Below are positions 1 to 7,996 of a stretch of 64,000 bases of DNA, piece by piece. Made by a program: the position numbers and the translations under genes. The stretch is from Candidatus Undinarchaeales archaeon (GTDB lineage Archaea; SpSt-1190; JASMDC01). Every line of letters begins with the position of its first letter. The first letter of the stretch is position 1. The notes beneath the pieces are model-generated. The model made no database searches. It saw nothing but the letters and a program-made list of their open reading frames with translations, and was not told the DNA's origin. Location: NCBI GenBank assembly GCA_030753015.1, contig JASMDC010000005.1, positions 62,001 through 126,000 of the forward strand. The letters run 5' to 3'.

Positions 1-98
1 TATTTGGGACATTCCAACAGCCTGAGCCGTTCTAAAGGATGGTTTTTTATTTTGATTCCATTTCATCCGGAACACACATTTGAAGGTGGGATGCGGAT

Positions 99-950
99 AT
101 GGAGATGAACGAAGTCAGTGTTATCGGTGCAGGAACGATGGGCCACGGTATCGCCCAGGTCATCGCCCAAGCAGGTTACAACGTAGTTCTCATAGACACA
201 ACCGAGGACTTTGTTCAGGCAGGGATCGGTAGGATCACAAAGAACCTCAAGCGCAGGGTGGACAAGGGGAAGATGGCCCCCGAGAAGATGGACGAGGTCA
301 TGGGCAGGATCAAGGGTTCTGTTGATATCTCGGATGCCTCCGGCTCCCAGCTCGTTGTCGAGGCGGTCGTCGAGAACCCTGCGGTCAAGAAGGAGATTTT
401 TAGCAAGCTCAGCAACGTGACGAACAAGAACACGATCCTGGCGACGAACACCTCCTCCATCCCGATAACCGAGATCGCATCCTCGGCACTCCACCCGGAG
501 AGGGTGGTAGGGATGCACTTCTTCAACCCCGTTCCTGTCATGAAGCTCGTGGAGGTTGTGAGGGGGGAGGCAACTGAGGATTGGGTCGTCGATGAGGTCA
601 TCAAGGTAGTGGAGAATATGAACAAGGGGCCTGTTGAGGTGCTCGACTTCCCCGGATTCATCTCGAACCGGCTTCTCATGCCAATGATCAACGAGGCAGC
701 CTTCGCGCTCATGGAGGGTGCCGCCAAGAAGGAAGCGATCGACAGTGTGATGAAGCTCGGCATGAACCACCCGATGGGACCTCTTGAGCTCGCGGACCTG
801 ATCGGTCTTGATGTCTGCCTGTCCATCATGGAGGTGCTCCAAAATGGCTTCGGTGATCCGAAGTACAGGCCATGTCCCCTCCTGAGGAAGATGGTCGCGG
901 CCGGCTACCTCGGCAGGAAGACGAAGAGAGGGTTCTATGAGTATGAATAG
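99..950 (+). CDS. hbd: 3-hydroxyacyl-CoA (3-hydroxybutyryl-CoA) dehydrogenase
   Basis: Soluble NAD-dependent enzyme that oxidises L-3-hydroxyacyl-CoA to 3-ketoacyl-CoA in beta-oxidation (or the reverse in butyrate metabolism). The 283-residue length is that of the stand-alone Hbd/PaaH family. A Rossmann GAGTMG motif lies at residues 10-15, the ATNTSS segment near 115-120, and the family signature HFFNPVPVMKLVEVV starts at His140, the expected catalytic histidine. The C-terminal helical domain ends in GRKTKRGFYEYE, as is usual for the family. The ATG at 99 follows a good ribosome site (AAGGTGGGATG). An acyl-CoA dehydrogenase follows 32 bases downstream, so the pair is probably co-transcribed. 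Chain-length preference cannot be read from the sequence. Confidence 0.93.
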   Translation: MEMNEVSVIGAGTMGHGIAQVIAQAGYNVVLIDTTEDFVQAGIGRITKNLKRRVDKGKMAPEKMDEVMGRIKGSVDISDASGSQLVVEAVVENPAVKKEIFSKLSNVTNKNTILATNTSSIPITEIASSALHPERVVGMHFFNPVPVMKLVEVVRGEATEDWVVDEVIKVVENMNKGPVEVLDFPGFISNRLLMPMINEAAFALMEGAAKKEAIDSVMKLGMNHPMGPLELADLIGLDVCLSIMEVLQNGFGDPKYRPCPLLRKMVAAGYLGRKTKRGFYEYE

Positions 951-982
951 GTTAGTAGGCTGAATTACGAAAGGTGATGATT

Positions 983-2185
983 ATGAAGGATATCGAAAAG
1001 ACCCTGAGGGCGATGAATTTCTCGAAGGACGAGCTTGAGACATTCGAAATGGTCCTGGAGCTTGCCAAAGACTTTCATGATGAGATAGTGCCAAAGGCGG
1101 CCGGGTTCGAGGAAGAAGGGCTCAAGCTCGTCGATGGCAAGGTCATCATACCAAAGGGGATGGAGGAGATCTACAAGAAGATGGCCGAGTCAGGGATATT
1201 CGGTCTCTTCATAGATGAGAAGTACGGCGGGACCGGCCTGCCCTATCCCTTATACACCGCTGTCGTTGAGATCATCTCGAGAGCATGCCCTTGTATGGGT
1301 GTTGCCCTGGCCGTCCACGGCACCGCCATCGACTCCATCGTCGAGCTCGGCACCCAGACTGCAAAGGACCTGTACCTGCCCAAGATGGCGACCGGCGAAA
1401 TGGTGGGTGCGATAGCCTTCACCGAGGCCAATGCAGGATCGGATATCGGATCGATACGGATGAGCGCGGACCTCCAGGGCGACCACTATCTTCTGAACGG
1501 GTCCAAGCTGTTCATCACTAACGCCGGTATATCCGACGTATACACCATCCTTGCGGTGACGGACAAGGAGAAGGGCAAGAAAGGGCTCTCCGCCTTCGTG
1601 ATCGACATGGGGATCGAGGGCTTCAGTGTGTCGAGGCTGGAGCACAAGCTCGGTCTCACTGCTTCGCCCACCGGCGAGATCGTCCTCGAGAACTACAAGG
1701 TCCCGAAGGAGAACCTGCTCGGTGAGGAGGGCAGGGGCCTGAGCTACGTCCTGAGGGGTCTTTCCGGCGGCAGGATAGAGATCGCGGCACAGGCCGTCGG
1801 GATCGCCGAGGCAGCGCTTCGGGAATCAATCGCTTATACCAAGGAGCGCAAGCAGTTCGGGCAACCCATCTGCAAGTTCCAGGCCATCCAGTTCAAGCTC
1901 GCCGACATGGCGACGAGGATCTCCGCGGCTAGGAAGATGTACCTCCATGCAGCCTTCCTGAAGGACAGGAAGGAGGATTTCTTCACCGAGGCCTCAATGG
2001 CAAAGCTCTTCGCGTCGGAGATGTCGATCTGGGTAACGAATGAGGCAATCCAGATACACGGCGGCTACGGCTACACCAAGGAGTTCGGCGTGGAGAGGCA
2101 CTATAGGGACGCGAAGATCACAACGATATACGAGGGCACCTCGGAGATGCAGAGGATCATCATCTCGAGGGGCGTCCTGTCGTAG
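983..2185 (+). CDS. acyl-CoA dehydrogenase
   Basis: FAD enzyme that introduces the alpha,beta double bond in acyl-CoA and passes electrons to ETF. It shows the family signature AFTEANAGSDIGSIRMSA in the first third and the C-terminal AIQIHGGYGYTKEFGVERHYRDAK block. IYEGTSEMQ close to the C terminus carries the glutamate that acts as catalytic base in short and medium chain enzymes. An in-frame GTG lies at 974, but the AAGGTGAT ribosome site at 971-978 is placed for the ATG at 983, giving 400 residues. It sits behind hbd in the same direction. Substrate could be a short straight or branched acyl-CoA; isovaleryl-CoA is possible because a leucine-type operon lies in the window. Confidence 0.92.
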   Translation: MKDIEKTLRAMNFSKDELETFEMVLELAKDFHDEIVPKAAGFEEEGLKLVDGKVIIPKGMEEIYKKMAESGIFGLFIDEKYGGTGLPYPLYTAVVEIISRACPCMGVALAVHGTAIDSIVELGTQTAKDLYLPKMATGEMVGAIAFTEANAGSDIGSIRMSADLQGDHYLLNGSKLFITNAGISDVYTILAVTDKEKGKKGLSAFVIDMGIEGFSVSRLEHKLGLTASPTGEIVLENYKVPKENLLGEEGRGLSYVLRGLSGGRIEIAAQAVGIAEAALRESIAYTKERKQFGQPICKFQAIQFKLADMATRISAARKMYLHAAFLKDRKEDFFTEASMAKLFASEMSIWVTNEAIQIHGGYGYTKEFGVERHYRDAKITTIYEGTSEMQRIIISRGVLS

Positions 2186-2365
2186 CTATCTAGGAAGTGC
2201 TGCATCAAGGGGAGTGGTAGGTCTTCCCAAACGTGGAACGCACCGATACTCCTTGGAGCGTTAGAGTGCACCCCCCAAGGTCCATCTCGAGGCCATAGGA
2301 CGGGATACAGACAGGTGCTTGGGGAGCTCACTCGATGACGTATCGCGCCCCCGGTTAAGACGCCC

Positions 2366-3313
2366 CTACCGGTCCAGGATCGGAACGGCCGGAATGAGCG
2401 GCTTGTAGATGCCCGCATGCACGATGCTGTACTTGAGGAGGAAGATGCCAACGATCTCCAGCAGGCCCGCAAGCCCGATGACCGTGGGCGACACAGCAGC
2501 CTGCGTGGCATAGAGCCCGATAAGGAAGGGGAGGACCAAGCCCACGGTGATGGCGCCGCCGTCGAATATCTGGGAGAACCGGCCGGACGTGAGGAAGACC
2601 ACGGACTCCCTCGACGCGCTCCCGCGGCCATATTCCCTTCCGAGATAGAAACCAACGAGCACTATGACGCCAAGGATGATCCTTGTCTCGTAGTCGGCCA
2701 GGGGACCGACGTCTATGGCGGTCTCTCCCGTTGCCTGCACGAGTATCATGGTCAGAGCGATCCCGCCCTCGAAGGACAGGATCACGAACAGCGGTATCAG
2801 CAGCTTCGAGTTCCAGAACGAGATCGCCCGTAGCGTGGAGAAGAGGAAGCCCGGATACACCACCACCAGCAGTGCCGACAGGAATGCGAGCGGCGGCGCA
2901 TTGTCCCGGATCGCTGGCCCGAGATCGGGGATCGAACCACCGACGATGGGCAGGAGGGGCGCCACCGAGAGGAACCCGAAGATGATGAAGGCGTTGGCGA
3001 ACATGAAGCCCCGACTGATCCAGGACGACTGGGGCCTGAGCATCGCTCCAATGAACCGCTCCGCCCTCCCCAGGAAGAACAGGTGGGGGAGGCCGTAGCC
3101 GATGAGGAAGGTGAGGAACCCGAGCATCATTCCCCTGCCGAATCCCACGAGATGCGACACCATGAACAGCCCGGGGCCGATGAGCCCGAAGAACATCGCG
3201 ATGTCGAGGAGGAGGCCGCGCGGCCCCATGTCCCCCTTGGCGGACCACTCCTTCTGGAACGTGTAGCCATCCACCGTCGTCTCGAGGAGCTTATTCATCG
3301 GTATTTTCTTCAT
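2366..3313 (-). CDS. NrfD/PsrC-like membrane subunit of molybdopterin oxidoreductase
   Basis: Polytopic membrane protein of 315 residues with about eight hydrophobic segments, starting near residue 35 and ending near 305. It is the last gene of a three-gene set with an FeS subunit and a molybdopterin catalytic subunit, which is the arrangement of DMSO/polysulfide-type reductases. NrfD-family subunits bind quinone and carry electrons between the membrane pool and the FeS protein. The start overlaps the end of the FeS gene by 23 bases and is preceded by GGAGG; an internal ATG at 3298 is possible. Hydrophobicity and context support the call; no short catalytic motif exists in this family to check. 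Confidence 0.8.
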   Translation of the reverse strand: MKKIPMNKLLETTVDGYTFQKEWSAKGDMGPRGLLLDIAMFFGLIGPGLFMVSHLVGFGRGMMLGFLTFLIGYGLPHLFFLGRAERFIGAMLRPQSSWISRGFMFANAFIIFGFLSVAPLLPIVGGSIPDLGPAIRDNAPPLAFLSALLVVVYPGFLFSTLRAISFWNSKLLIPLFVILSFEGGIALTMILVQATGETAIDVGPLADYETRIILGVIVLVGFYLGREYGRGSASRESVVFLTSGRFSQIFDGGAITVGLVLPFLIGLYATQAAVSPTVIGLAGLLEIVGIFLLKYSIVHAGIYKPLIPAVPILDR

Positions 3314-3962
3314 CGTCTCCTTGCCTCCGGGGAAGGTAGTAGACCGAGGGGTCCGTTTCCATCTCGGGCAGCAGCTGGAAGCCGCCCCGCTCCTTGATCA
3401 GTTGCGATACCTTGCTGTCAGGATCGTCTAGATCACCGAACTCCATGGCGTTCGAGATGCACGCAAAGACGCAGAACGGCGTCGCGTCCAGATCGTCACC
3501 GGGTTTCAGGCCGTTGGCCAGGCCCTGATCGACCCTTTCCGCGCAGAAGTCGCACTTGTCGACGACGCCCACGTCGTGCTCGGGATATCTTCGCTGCTCC
3601 CACTTGGACGGTGAATCGAAGTAGGAGCGCTCGACCCCCCTGAACATCCTGGCGTTGTAGGGACATGCCATCATGCAGTACCTGCAGCCGATACAGTCGT
3701 CCTTGTTTATGACGACTATCCCGTCCTCGCGCTGCTCTGTGGCTCCTGAGGGGCAGACCTCGACGCACTGCGGATCCTTGCAGTTCATGCAGCGCTTCGG
3801 GATGTAGAGCCTCGTCACCTTCGGAAAGGTGCCGATCTCCTTCTCCACCACCGTGACCCTCTGGATCCTCGGGCCGAGGGCGTTCTCCACCTTGCAAGCA
3901 ACGGTGCAGGTCTGGCAGCCCGCACATTTCGTCAGGTCGATGACCATGCCCCAGCGGACCAC
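3291..3962 (-). CDS. 4Fe-4S electron-transfer subunit of molybdopterin oxidoreductase
   Basis: DmsB/PsrB/NrfC-like ferredoxin subunit of 223 residues that would wire the catalytic subunit to the membrane subunit. Four cysteine clusters are visible: CAGCQTCTVAC (Cys13 to Cys23), CMNCKDPQCVEVCP, CIGCRYCMMACP and a split CDFC...CVFAC pair, enough for four [4Fe-4S] clusters. The start is a GTG directly after the stop of the catalytic gene with an AGGTGG ribosome site six bases away; an ATG five codons in (3947) is the alternative. No signal peptide is seen, so the complex probably faces the cytoplasm. Confidence 0.92.
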   Translation of the reverse strand: MVRWGMVIDLTKCAGCQTCTVACKVENALGPRIQRVTVVEKEIGTFPKVTRLYIPKRCMNCKDPQCVEVCPSGATEQREDGIVVINKDDCIGCRYCMMACPYNARMFRGVERSYFDSPSKWEQRRYPEHDVGVVDKCDFCAERVDQGLANGLKPGDDLDATPFCVFACISNAMEFGDLDDPDSKVSQLIKERGGFQLLPEMETDPSVYYLPRRQGDDEENTDE

Positions 3963-3963
3963 T

Positions 3964-6681
3964 CTAGTCCACCTTCCTGTAGATCTTTACCTTTACGAGG
4001 TCCGCGGTGCTGCCACCTGCGTCCAGGAGCCCCAGGTCGGGCTTTGTAAGGACGTTGAGGTTGGGGATCCCGAGGTCCTTGGCGAACGGCGTGTTCCAGT
4101 TCCCGAACTGGCCGGTGAACACCACGGTGTCGGGTCTCACCCCTTGACGCGGGACCGCCCTGCCCACGCAGCTCCCGAACGGCGACTCGATGACGATCTT
4201 GTCGCCCTCGGCGATACCGCGTTCGGCTGCCATGGTGCTGTTGATGAGCGCGCCCTTGAATCCGGCAACGTGCTTGGCTGCCTCGGCCATAGCGGGTATG
4301 GCGGCGTTGCTCCCCCAGGCGTACTGCATGCTCCTGGTGTTGACTAGCCACAGGTTGAACTCCGCAGGATCCTTGCCGGCCTTGACGCAGGCCTCGTCCC
4401 ACGGCTTGGAGAAGTCCTCGCATTCCGGCAGGGCCTGGTACTCCTCCAGCTGCGGGTCCCACCAGTGGATGCCCTTGTCGTGCAGGCGCATTTCCAGCTC
4501 CTCGCCGATGATCCGGATCCTTTCCTGGAACGGGAACTCGTACCTCAGCCCCCATCGGACCATCACGGGATGCATGTAGTACCGGATCTGGGGATAGTCC
4601 ACCCCGTAGAAGCCGTGCTCCTTGAACCAATCGAGGCCGTGCTCGTCCTTCCCGTCGCTCAGGATCATGGTCGACGCCTTGCAGAGCCGGTCCCAGAGCT
4701 CCTCCTTCGTGTAGCTCTTCTTGGGATCGAGCTCGTAGTCGTATCCCGAACCCTTGAGCCTGAGGCCCAGGAGCATCCCCGCGTTGATTGCCTCGTTGTA
4801 GAGGTCGAGGATCCCGGTCCTCTCTGCGAGACCGGTGACGAGGTCCGTCATGTCGATGGAATTGACCACGGGCTCCACCGCCGGCTGTCTGAGCGCGAAT
4901 CCGTATGATTTCCAGAACGCCTCGGAGTGGATGGAGGGCCCGAACCGGAAGAGCTGGAGCCCCTCCAGGTCCGTGTGGTCCGGCAGGATTAGGTCCGCGA
5001 AGTGATTGGTCTCGTCCAGTGTGTAGCCGATCGAGACCATGAAGGGTAGCTCCGAAAGACGCTTGAGCACGAGATCGGTGTAGTACATGGATGCCCCCGG
5101 GTTGCCCCGGTAGACCATGAGGACCTCGGGCGGCTTGAACCTGGGCAGCTCCTTCTGGTCCGGGTCCATGGAGAACCAGGCCAGCGGGACGGGACCGAGG
5201 AAGGGCGACCATCCGGTGTTGGCAACGAGGGGGATGAGCTCCGTGTACATGGCCCGGCTCCGGGGTTCAGAGGGCCAGTTCTCCTTGTCGGTGGGATTGA
5301 ACGGGTAGGCCATGAACCCGTCCTTCCCCGGCCAGACGCTTGACCACCTGTCGTGGTGCGGTTTGTTCAACCTCTGGGACGCTCCGACGGTACCTCCTGG
5401 CACCTCGAGCGCGCCGAGGAGCGTGGCAAGAAGCGTCCTCGCCCAGCAGCACTGGTATCCTCCCGGGCCGTTGTTCACGGTCTTGCCCAGGGTGATCGCC
5501 ACCGGCCGGAACGGCAGCTGTTCGCCGGAGATCTCCACGGTCTCGCCCAGACAGGCGGCCTCGACAAGCTCGCGCGCGATCCTTCGTATGGTGTCCACTG
5601 GCAGGTCGCAGATCTCGGCGGCCCACTCGGGAGTGTAGGGCTTCATGTGATCGAGCACCAGCTGGAAGGCCGGTCGACACTCTGCGTCCTCGTATCTCTC
5701 GATCTTGTTGTCGGCCCCGATCTCGATCCCGGACGCCTTGTACGCTCCCTCGAGGGCGTAGCCCTTGATCGTGGGATCGTCGAAGGTCTTGGCGCTCTTG
5801 TCCACGGGATCCCACACCATGGGCTTCTCGCTCTTCTCGTCCCTGAGGTAGTAGCCTCCGGGCCCCACGAGGTACGGGCTGTTCGTCCTCTTCTCGATGA
5901 ACGGTACGTCACAGACCTCACGCCAGTCCATCTCCAGGAGGATCGCGTGGATCATTGCGTACATGAAGGGCGCGTCCGTCTTGGGGCGGATGGGGACCCA
6001 TTCGTCCGATGTCGTTGCGCTGATGGACAGGTGCGGTTCGACCTGGATCCTCTTGCAGCCCCGGTCCCGGGCCCAGGCATGGCGCATGACCCCGGCCACT
6101 CCGCCGCTGGCGTTGGTGTTGTGGCCGAAGGAGAGCACCAGTTTTGTCCTGGGAGTGTCGGATGCCGAGATGAATCCCCGGTGCCAAAGCTCACCGAACA
6201 GGTGCTCGGAGTGATAGCACTTGATCCCCTCGCCCGTTCCGATGGTGAAGTCGATGGCTCCCCACGCGGAGAAGAACGCCGGCATCGTCCCCGCATATGC
6301 CGTGGGCGCGGCGGCCTGGCCCATGATCACCGCAAACTTCGGCATACCGTCCTCGTCGGTGAGGCCATTCTCCCGTATCTTGTTCATCTTCCCCGCCAGC
6401 ATGTCCAGGGCCTCGTCCCAGGATATCTCCTTCCATCCCGGGTCCTCGTCCCTGCCCTTCTTCGGGTTAGTGCGCACCAACGGCGACTGGACACGTCCGG
6501 GGTGGTAGAGCTTCTGGACCAGACCGTAGGCTTTGACGCAGACCCTCCCCTCCGCGGGGCTGATGTCCTTGCAATCCAGGTTGGGCTCGATGCTCCTCAC
6601 TAGGCCGTCCTCGACCACCGCCTTGAACAGGTCGGGGCCGTTGTAGCATTGAAAACAATACGTCGGGAGCTTCTTCTTCAT
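3964..6681 (-). CDS. molybdopterin-dependent oxidoreductase, catalytic subunit (DMSO reductase superfamily)
   Basis: Large Mo/W-bisMGD enzyme of 905 residues. The N terminus has CFQC at residues 9-12 and Cys48 for the FS0 cluster, but the usual third cysteine (C-x3-C) is absent: Pro16 and Asp17 occupy that area and Cys37 is not at a standard spacing. A possible Mo ligand is Cys155 in GIKCYHSEH. The middle has the PGG-type cofactor-binding segments and the C terminus the molydopterin-dinucleotide domain (VNTRSMQYAWG...NSTMAAERGIAEGD). No twin-arginine signal is present, suggesting a cytoplasmic enzyme. The gene is followed by FeS and NrfD-like subunits. The substrate is unknown; thiosulfate/polysulfide-type, acetylene hydratase-like or transhydroxylase-like members share this general look. 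GGAGTGA precedes the ATG. Confidence 0.87.
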   Translation of the reverse strand: MKKKLPTYCFQCYNGPDLFKAVVEDGLVRSIEPNLDCKDISPAEGRVCVKAYGLVQKLYHPGRVQSPLVRTNPKKGRDEDPGWKEISWDEALDMLAGKMNKIRENGLTDEDGMPKFAVIMGQAAAPTAYAGTMPAFFSAWGAIDFTIGTGEGIKCYHSEHLFGELWHRGFISASDTPRTKLVLSFGHNTNASGGVAGVMRHAWARDRGCKRIQVEPHLSISATTSDEWVPIRPKTDAPFMYAMIHAILLEMDWREVCDVPFIEKRTNSPYLVGPGGYYLRDEKSEKPMVWDPVDKSAKTFDDPTIKGYALEGAYKASGIEIGADNKIERYEDAECRPAFQLVLDHMKPYTPEWAAEICDLPVDTIRRIARELVEAACLGETVEISGEQLPFRPVAITLGKTVNNGPGGYQCCWARTLLATLLGALEVPGGTVGASQRLNKPHHDRWSSVWPGKDGFMAYPFNPTDKENWPSEPRSRAMYTELIPLVANTGWSPFLGPVPLAWFSMDPDQKELPRFKPPEVLMVYRGNPGASMYYTDLVLKRLSELPFMVSIGYTLDETNHFADLILPDHTDLEGLQLFRFGPSIHSEAFWKSYGFALRQPAVEPVVNSIDMTDLVTGLAERTGILDLYNEAINAGMLLGLRLKGSGYDYELDPKKSYTKEELWDRLCKASTMILSDGKDEHGLDWFKEHGFYGVDYPQIRYYMHPVMVRWGLRYEFPFQERIRIIGEELEMRLHDKGIHWWDPQLEEYQALPECEDFSKPWDEACVKAGKDPAEFNLWLVNTRSMQYAWGSNAAIPAMAEAAKHVAGFKGALINSTMAAERGIAEGDKIVIESPFGSCVGRAVPRQGVRPDTVVFTGQFGNWNTPFAKDLGIPNLNVLTKPDLGLLDAGGSTADLVKVKIYRKVD

Positions 6682-6709
6682 CGTTGCGTCACTCCATTCC
6701 TATTCTCGA

Positions 6710-7666
6710 TCATAGCCCGTGAAAGGGGCGGGGATTTCGTGCGTACTCGAGGATGTCCGCCATGTAGCCCATGAGACCTACCCTCAGCATCGCCCGGAGC
6801 CATGTGTCCCTCAGGAAGGGCGGTATTTCCTCGGCGGGTTTGCCCGAGCCATCCAGTACCCGGTCTCTTAGCGTCTCCACCAGCTGGTGGAACTCCAGGC
6901 CTTGGCTGAACAGCTCCTTGATATCGTTCCGAGTGTTCTCCACGGTGGTGATGTTCTGCTGGATGAATTTCTGGGGATCCTGCGTGGAGGCCTTCCCGAA
7001 GTGTGGCGTCAGGACCGTCTTGATGTCCAACTCCGAAAGACGTTTGAGTTCTGCAAGAATGAGCTTCGTTTGATAGATTGGGGGGCTTCCTGCCGGTATG
7101 AGAACGTCGGCCAGCTCGGGGTAGTGGAGGCAGAAGGTATCTCCCGTTATCACGGCGCTGCTTTCCTTTTCGTAGAGAGATATGTGATCGGTGGAATGCC
7201 CCGGGCTGTAGAACACCGTCAGTTTCTCCTTGCCGAGGTCGACTATGTCACCGTCGGATACGGGAAGGATCCTCGACCGCTCCACCCCCTCCACCTCGCC
7301 GAACCGGCTGGAGATTTCCGGGCTGAACACCGACTTGCCTCCGCCGGCGATCTTGGCCGGATTGCGGAGGTAGTATGAGCCGCGACCGTGGACCACGACC
7401 CGGGATTCGGGCGCGAGCCGGGCTAGCTCCCCGATGGCCCCTGCGTGGTCGATGTGGGTGTGGGTGGCGATGATATAGTCCAGTTTCCGGACATCGAACT
7501 CCAGCTCTTCGAGCCTGGCGAGCACCGTGGGGAGGGACGAGGGGAAGCCCGGGTCTATCAGGGCGGACCTCTCGCTCCCCTGTATCAGATAGGAGGCGAT
7601 AAGCCTCGGATTGCCGAATGCCTCGGTGTCGATCTGGTGGATGCCGGGTGCGACTTCTTCTGTCAA
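6710..7666 (-). CDS. MBL-fold metallohydrolase
   Basis: Metallo-beta-lactamase fold hydrolase with the metal motif ATHTHIDHAG (HxHxDH) and a later SPGHSTDHISLY histidine, so two metal ions are likely bound. Glyoxalase II, lactonase and thioesterase-like enzymes share the fold and the substrate cannot be told. The longest frame starts at 7723, but a strong GAGGTGAT ribosome site at 7673-7680 lies six bases before a TTG at 7666, giving LTEEVAPGIHQID as the natural N terminus and 318 residues; a TATA-like box upstream agrees. It is the first gene before the molybdopterin oxidoreductase set on the same strand, 28 bases away, which suggests a shared operon and a possible role in that pathway. Confidence 0.82.
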   Translation of the reverse strand: MTEEVAPGIHQIDTEAFGNPRLIASYLIQGSERSALIDPGFPSSLPTVLARLEELEFDVRKLDYIIATHTHIDHAGAIGELARLAPESRVVVHGRGSYYLRNPAKIAGGGKSVFSPEISSRFGEVEGVERSRILPVSDGDIVDLGKEKLTVFYSPGHSTDHISLYEKESSAVITGDTFCLHYPELADVLIPAGSPPIYQTKLILAELKRLSELDIKTVLTPHFGKASTQDPQKFIQQNITTVENTRNDIKELFSQGLEFHQLVETLRDRVLDGSGKPAEEIPPFLRDTWLRAMLRVGLMGYMADILEYARNPRPFHGL

Positions 7667-7723
7667 GGTCCTATCACCTCTGGGACGTATTCGATCCGAG
7701 CCTTCGGGGCAAGAGTAGGCCAT

Positions 7724-7738
7724 GAATGTTATAAAATC
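7724..7738 (-). promoter_or_regulatory. TATA-like box for the MBL/molybdopterin operon
   Basis: The minus strand reads GATTTTATAACATTC here. A start site about 26 bases downstream would leave a leader of about 40 bases that contains the GAGGTGAT site used by the TTG start at 7666. This agrees with the shorter MBL protein. Confidence 0.45.
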
Positions 7739-7820
7739 AATGGATAACCGACTATTTACCCCTTGTCAATTACAATAGGGTCCATCCATAGTGCACTGCA
7801 CAGTAATTAAGTTATAATAG

Positions 7821-7833
7821 TTTGAAGTTCAAA
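7821..7833. promoter_or_regulatory. candidate operator palindrome TTTGAA-G-TTCAAA
   Basis: Perfect 6-1-6 inverted repeat beside the AT-rich GTTATAATAG run in the control region between the MBL operon and the pyrimidine operon. The size fits a dimeric helix-turn-helix regulator site. No regulator gene lies next to it, so the binding protein is unknown. Confidence 0.4.
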
Positions 7834-7957
7834 GCGTCAGCCGGGTTTTTATACAAGTCTGAAGACTAAACTGAACGACCACTGAACCGAAGGAAAAAGG
7901 CAAACATCTGGAACGGCTCAGGATTCTCTCAAGCCCGCAGGATCGCTCAATCCGTCA

Positions 7958-7969
7958 ACAATTTAACGA
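7958..7969 (+). promoter_or_regulatory. TATA-like box for the pyrimidine operon
   Basis: ACAATTTAACGA lies about 30 bases before the chosen ATG of preT at 7997, the distance expected for an archaeal TATA box with a very short leader. Confidence 0.4.
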
Positions 7970-7996
7970 TTTCATGTGGTTGAAGGTTTGATCACA

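Larger units (their letters stand above)
7667..7996. other. divergent intergenic region between MBL and preT
   Basis: About 330 bases without a gene, AT-rich relative to the flanks. It holds a promoter-like box for each side, a perfect TTTGAA-G-TTCAAA palindrome and further AT-rich runs (GTTATAATAG near 7811-7820, TTTTTATACAAG near 7846-7857). A short direct repeat GCAC-T-GCAC lies near 7793-7801. No RNA gene was recognised. Confidence 0.6.

Noticed and set aside
2355-3248. Alternate-frame 297-residue frame over the NrfD-like gene
   Set aside because: Arg/His/Pro-rich composition typical of a shifted GC-rich frame; the other minus frame has clear membrane helices.
5353-6603. 416-residue plus-strand frame inside the molybdopterin gene
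   Set aside because: Shadow of the catalytic subunit, with no start signal or motif.
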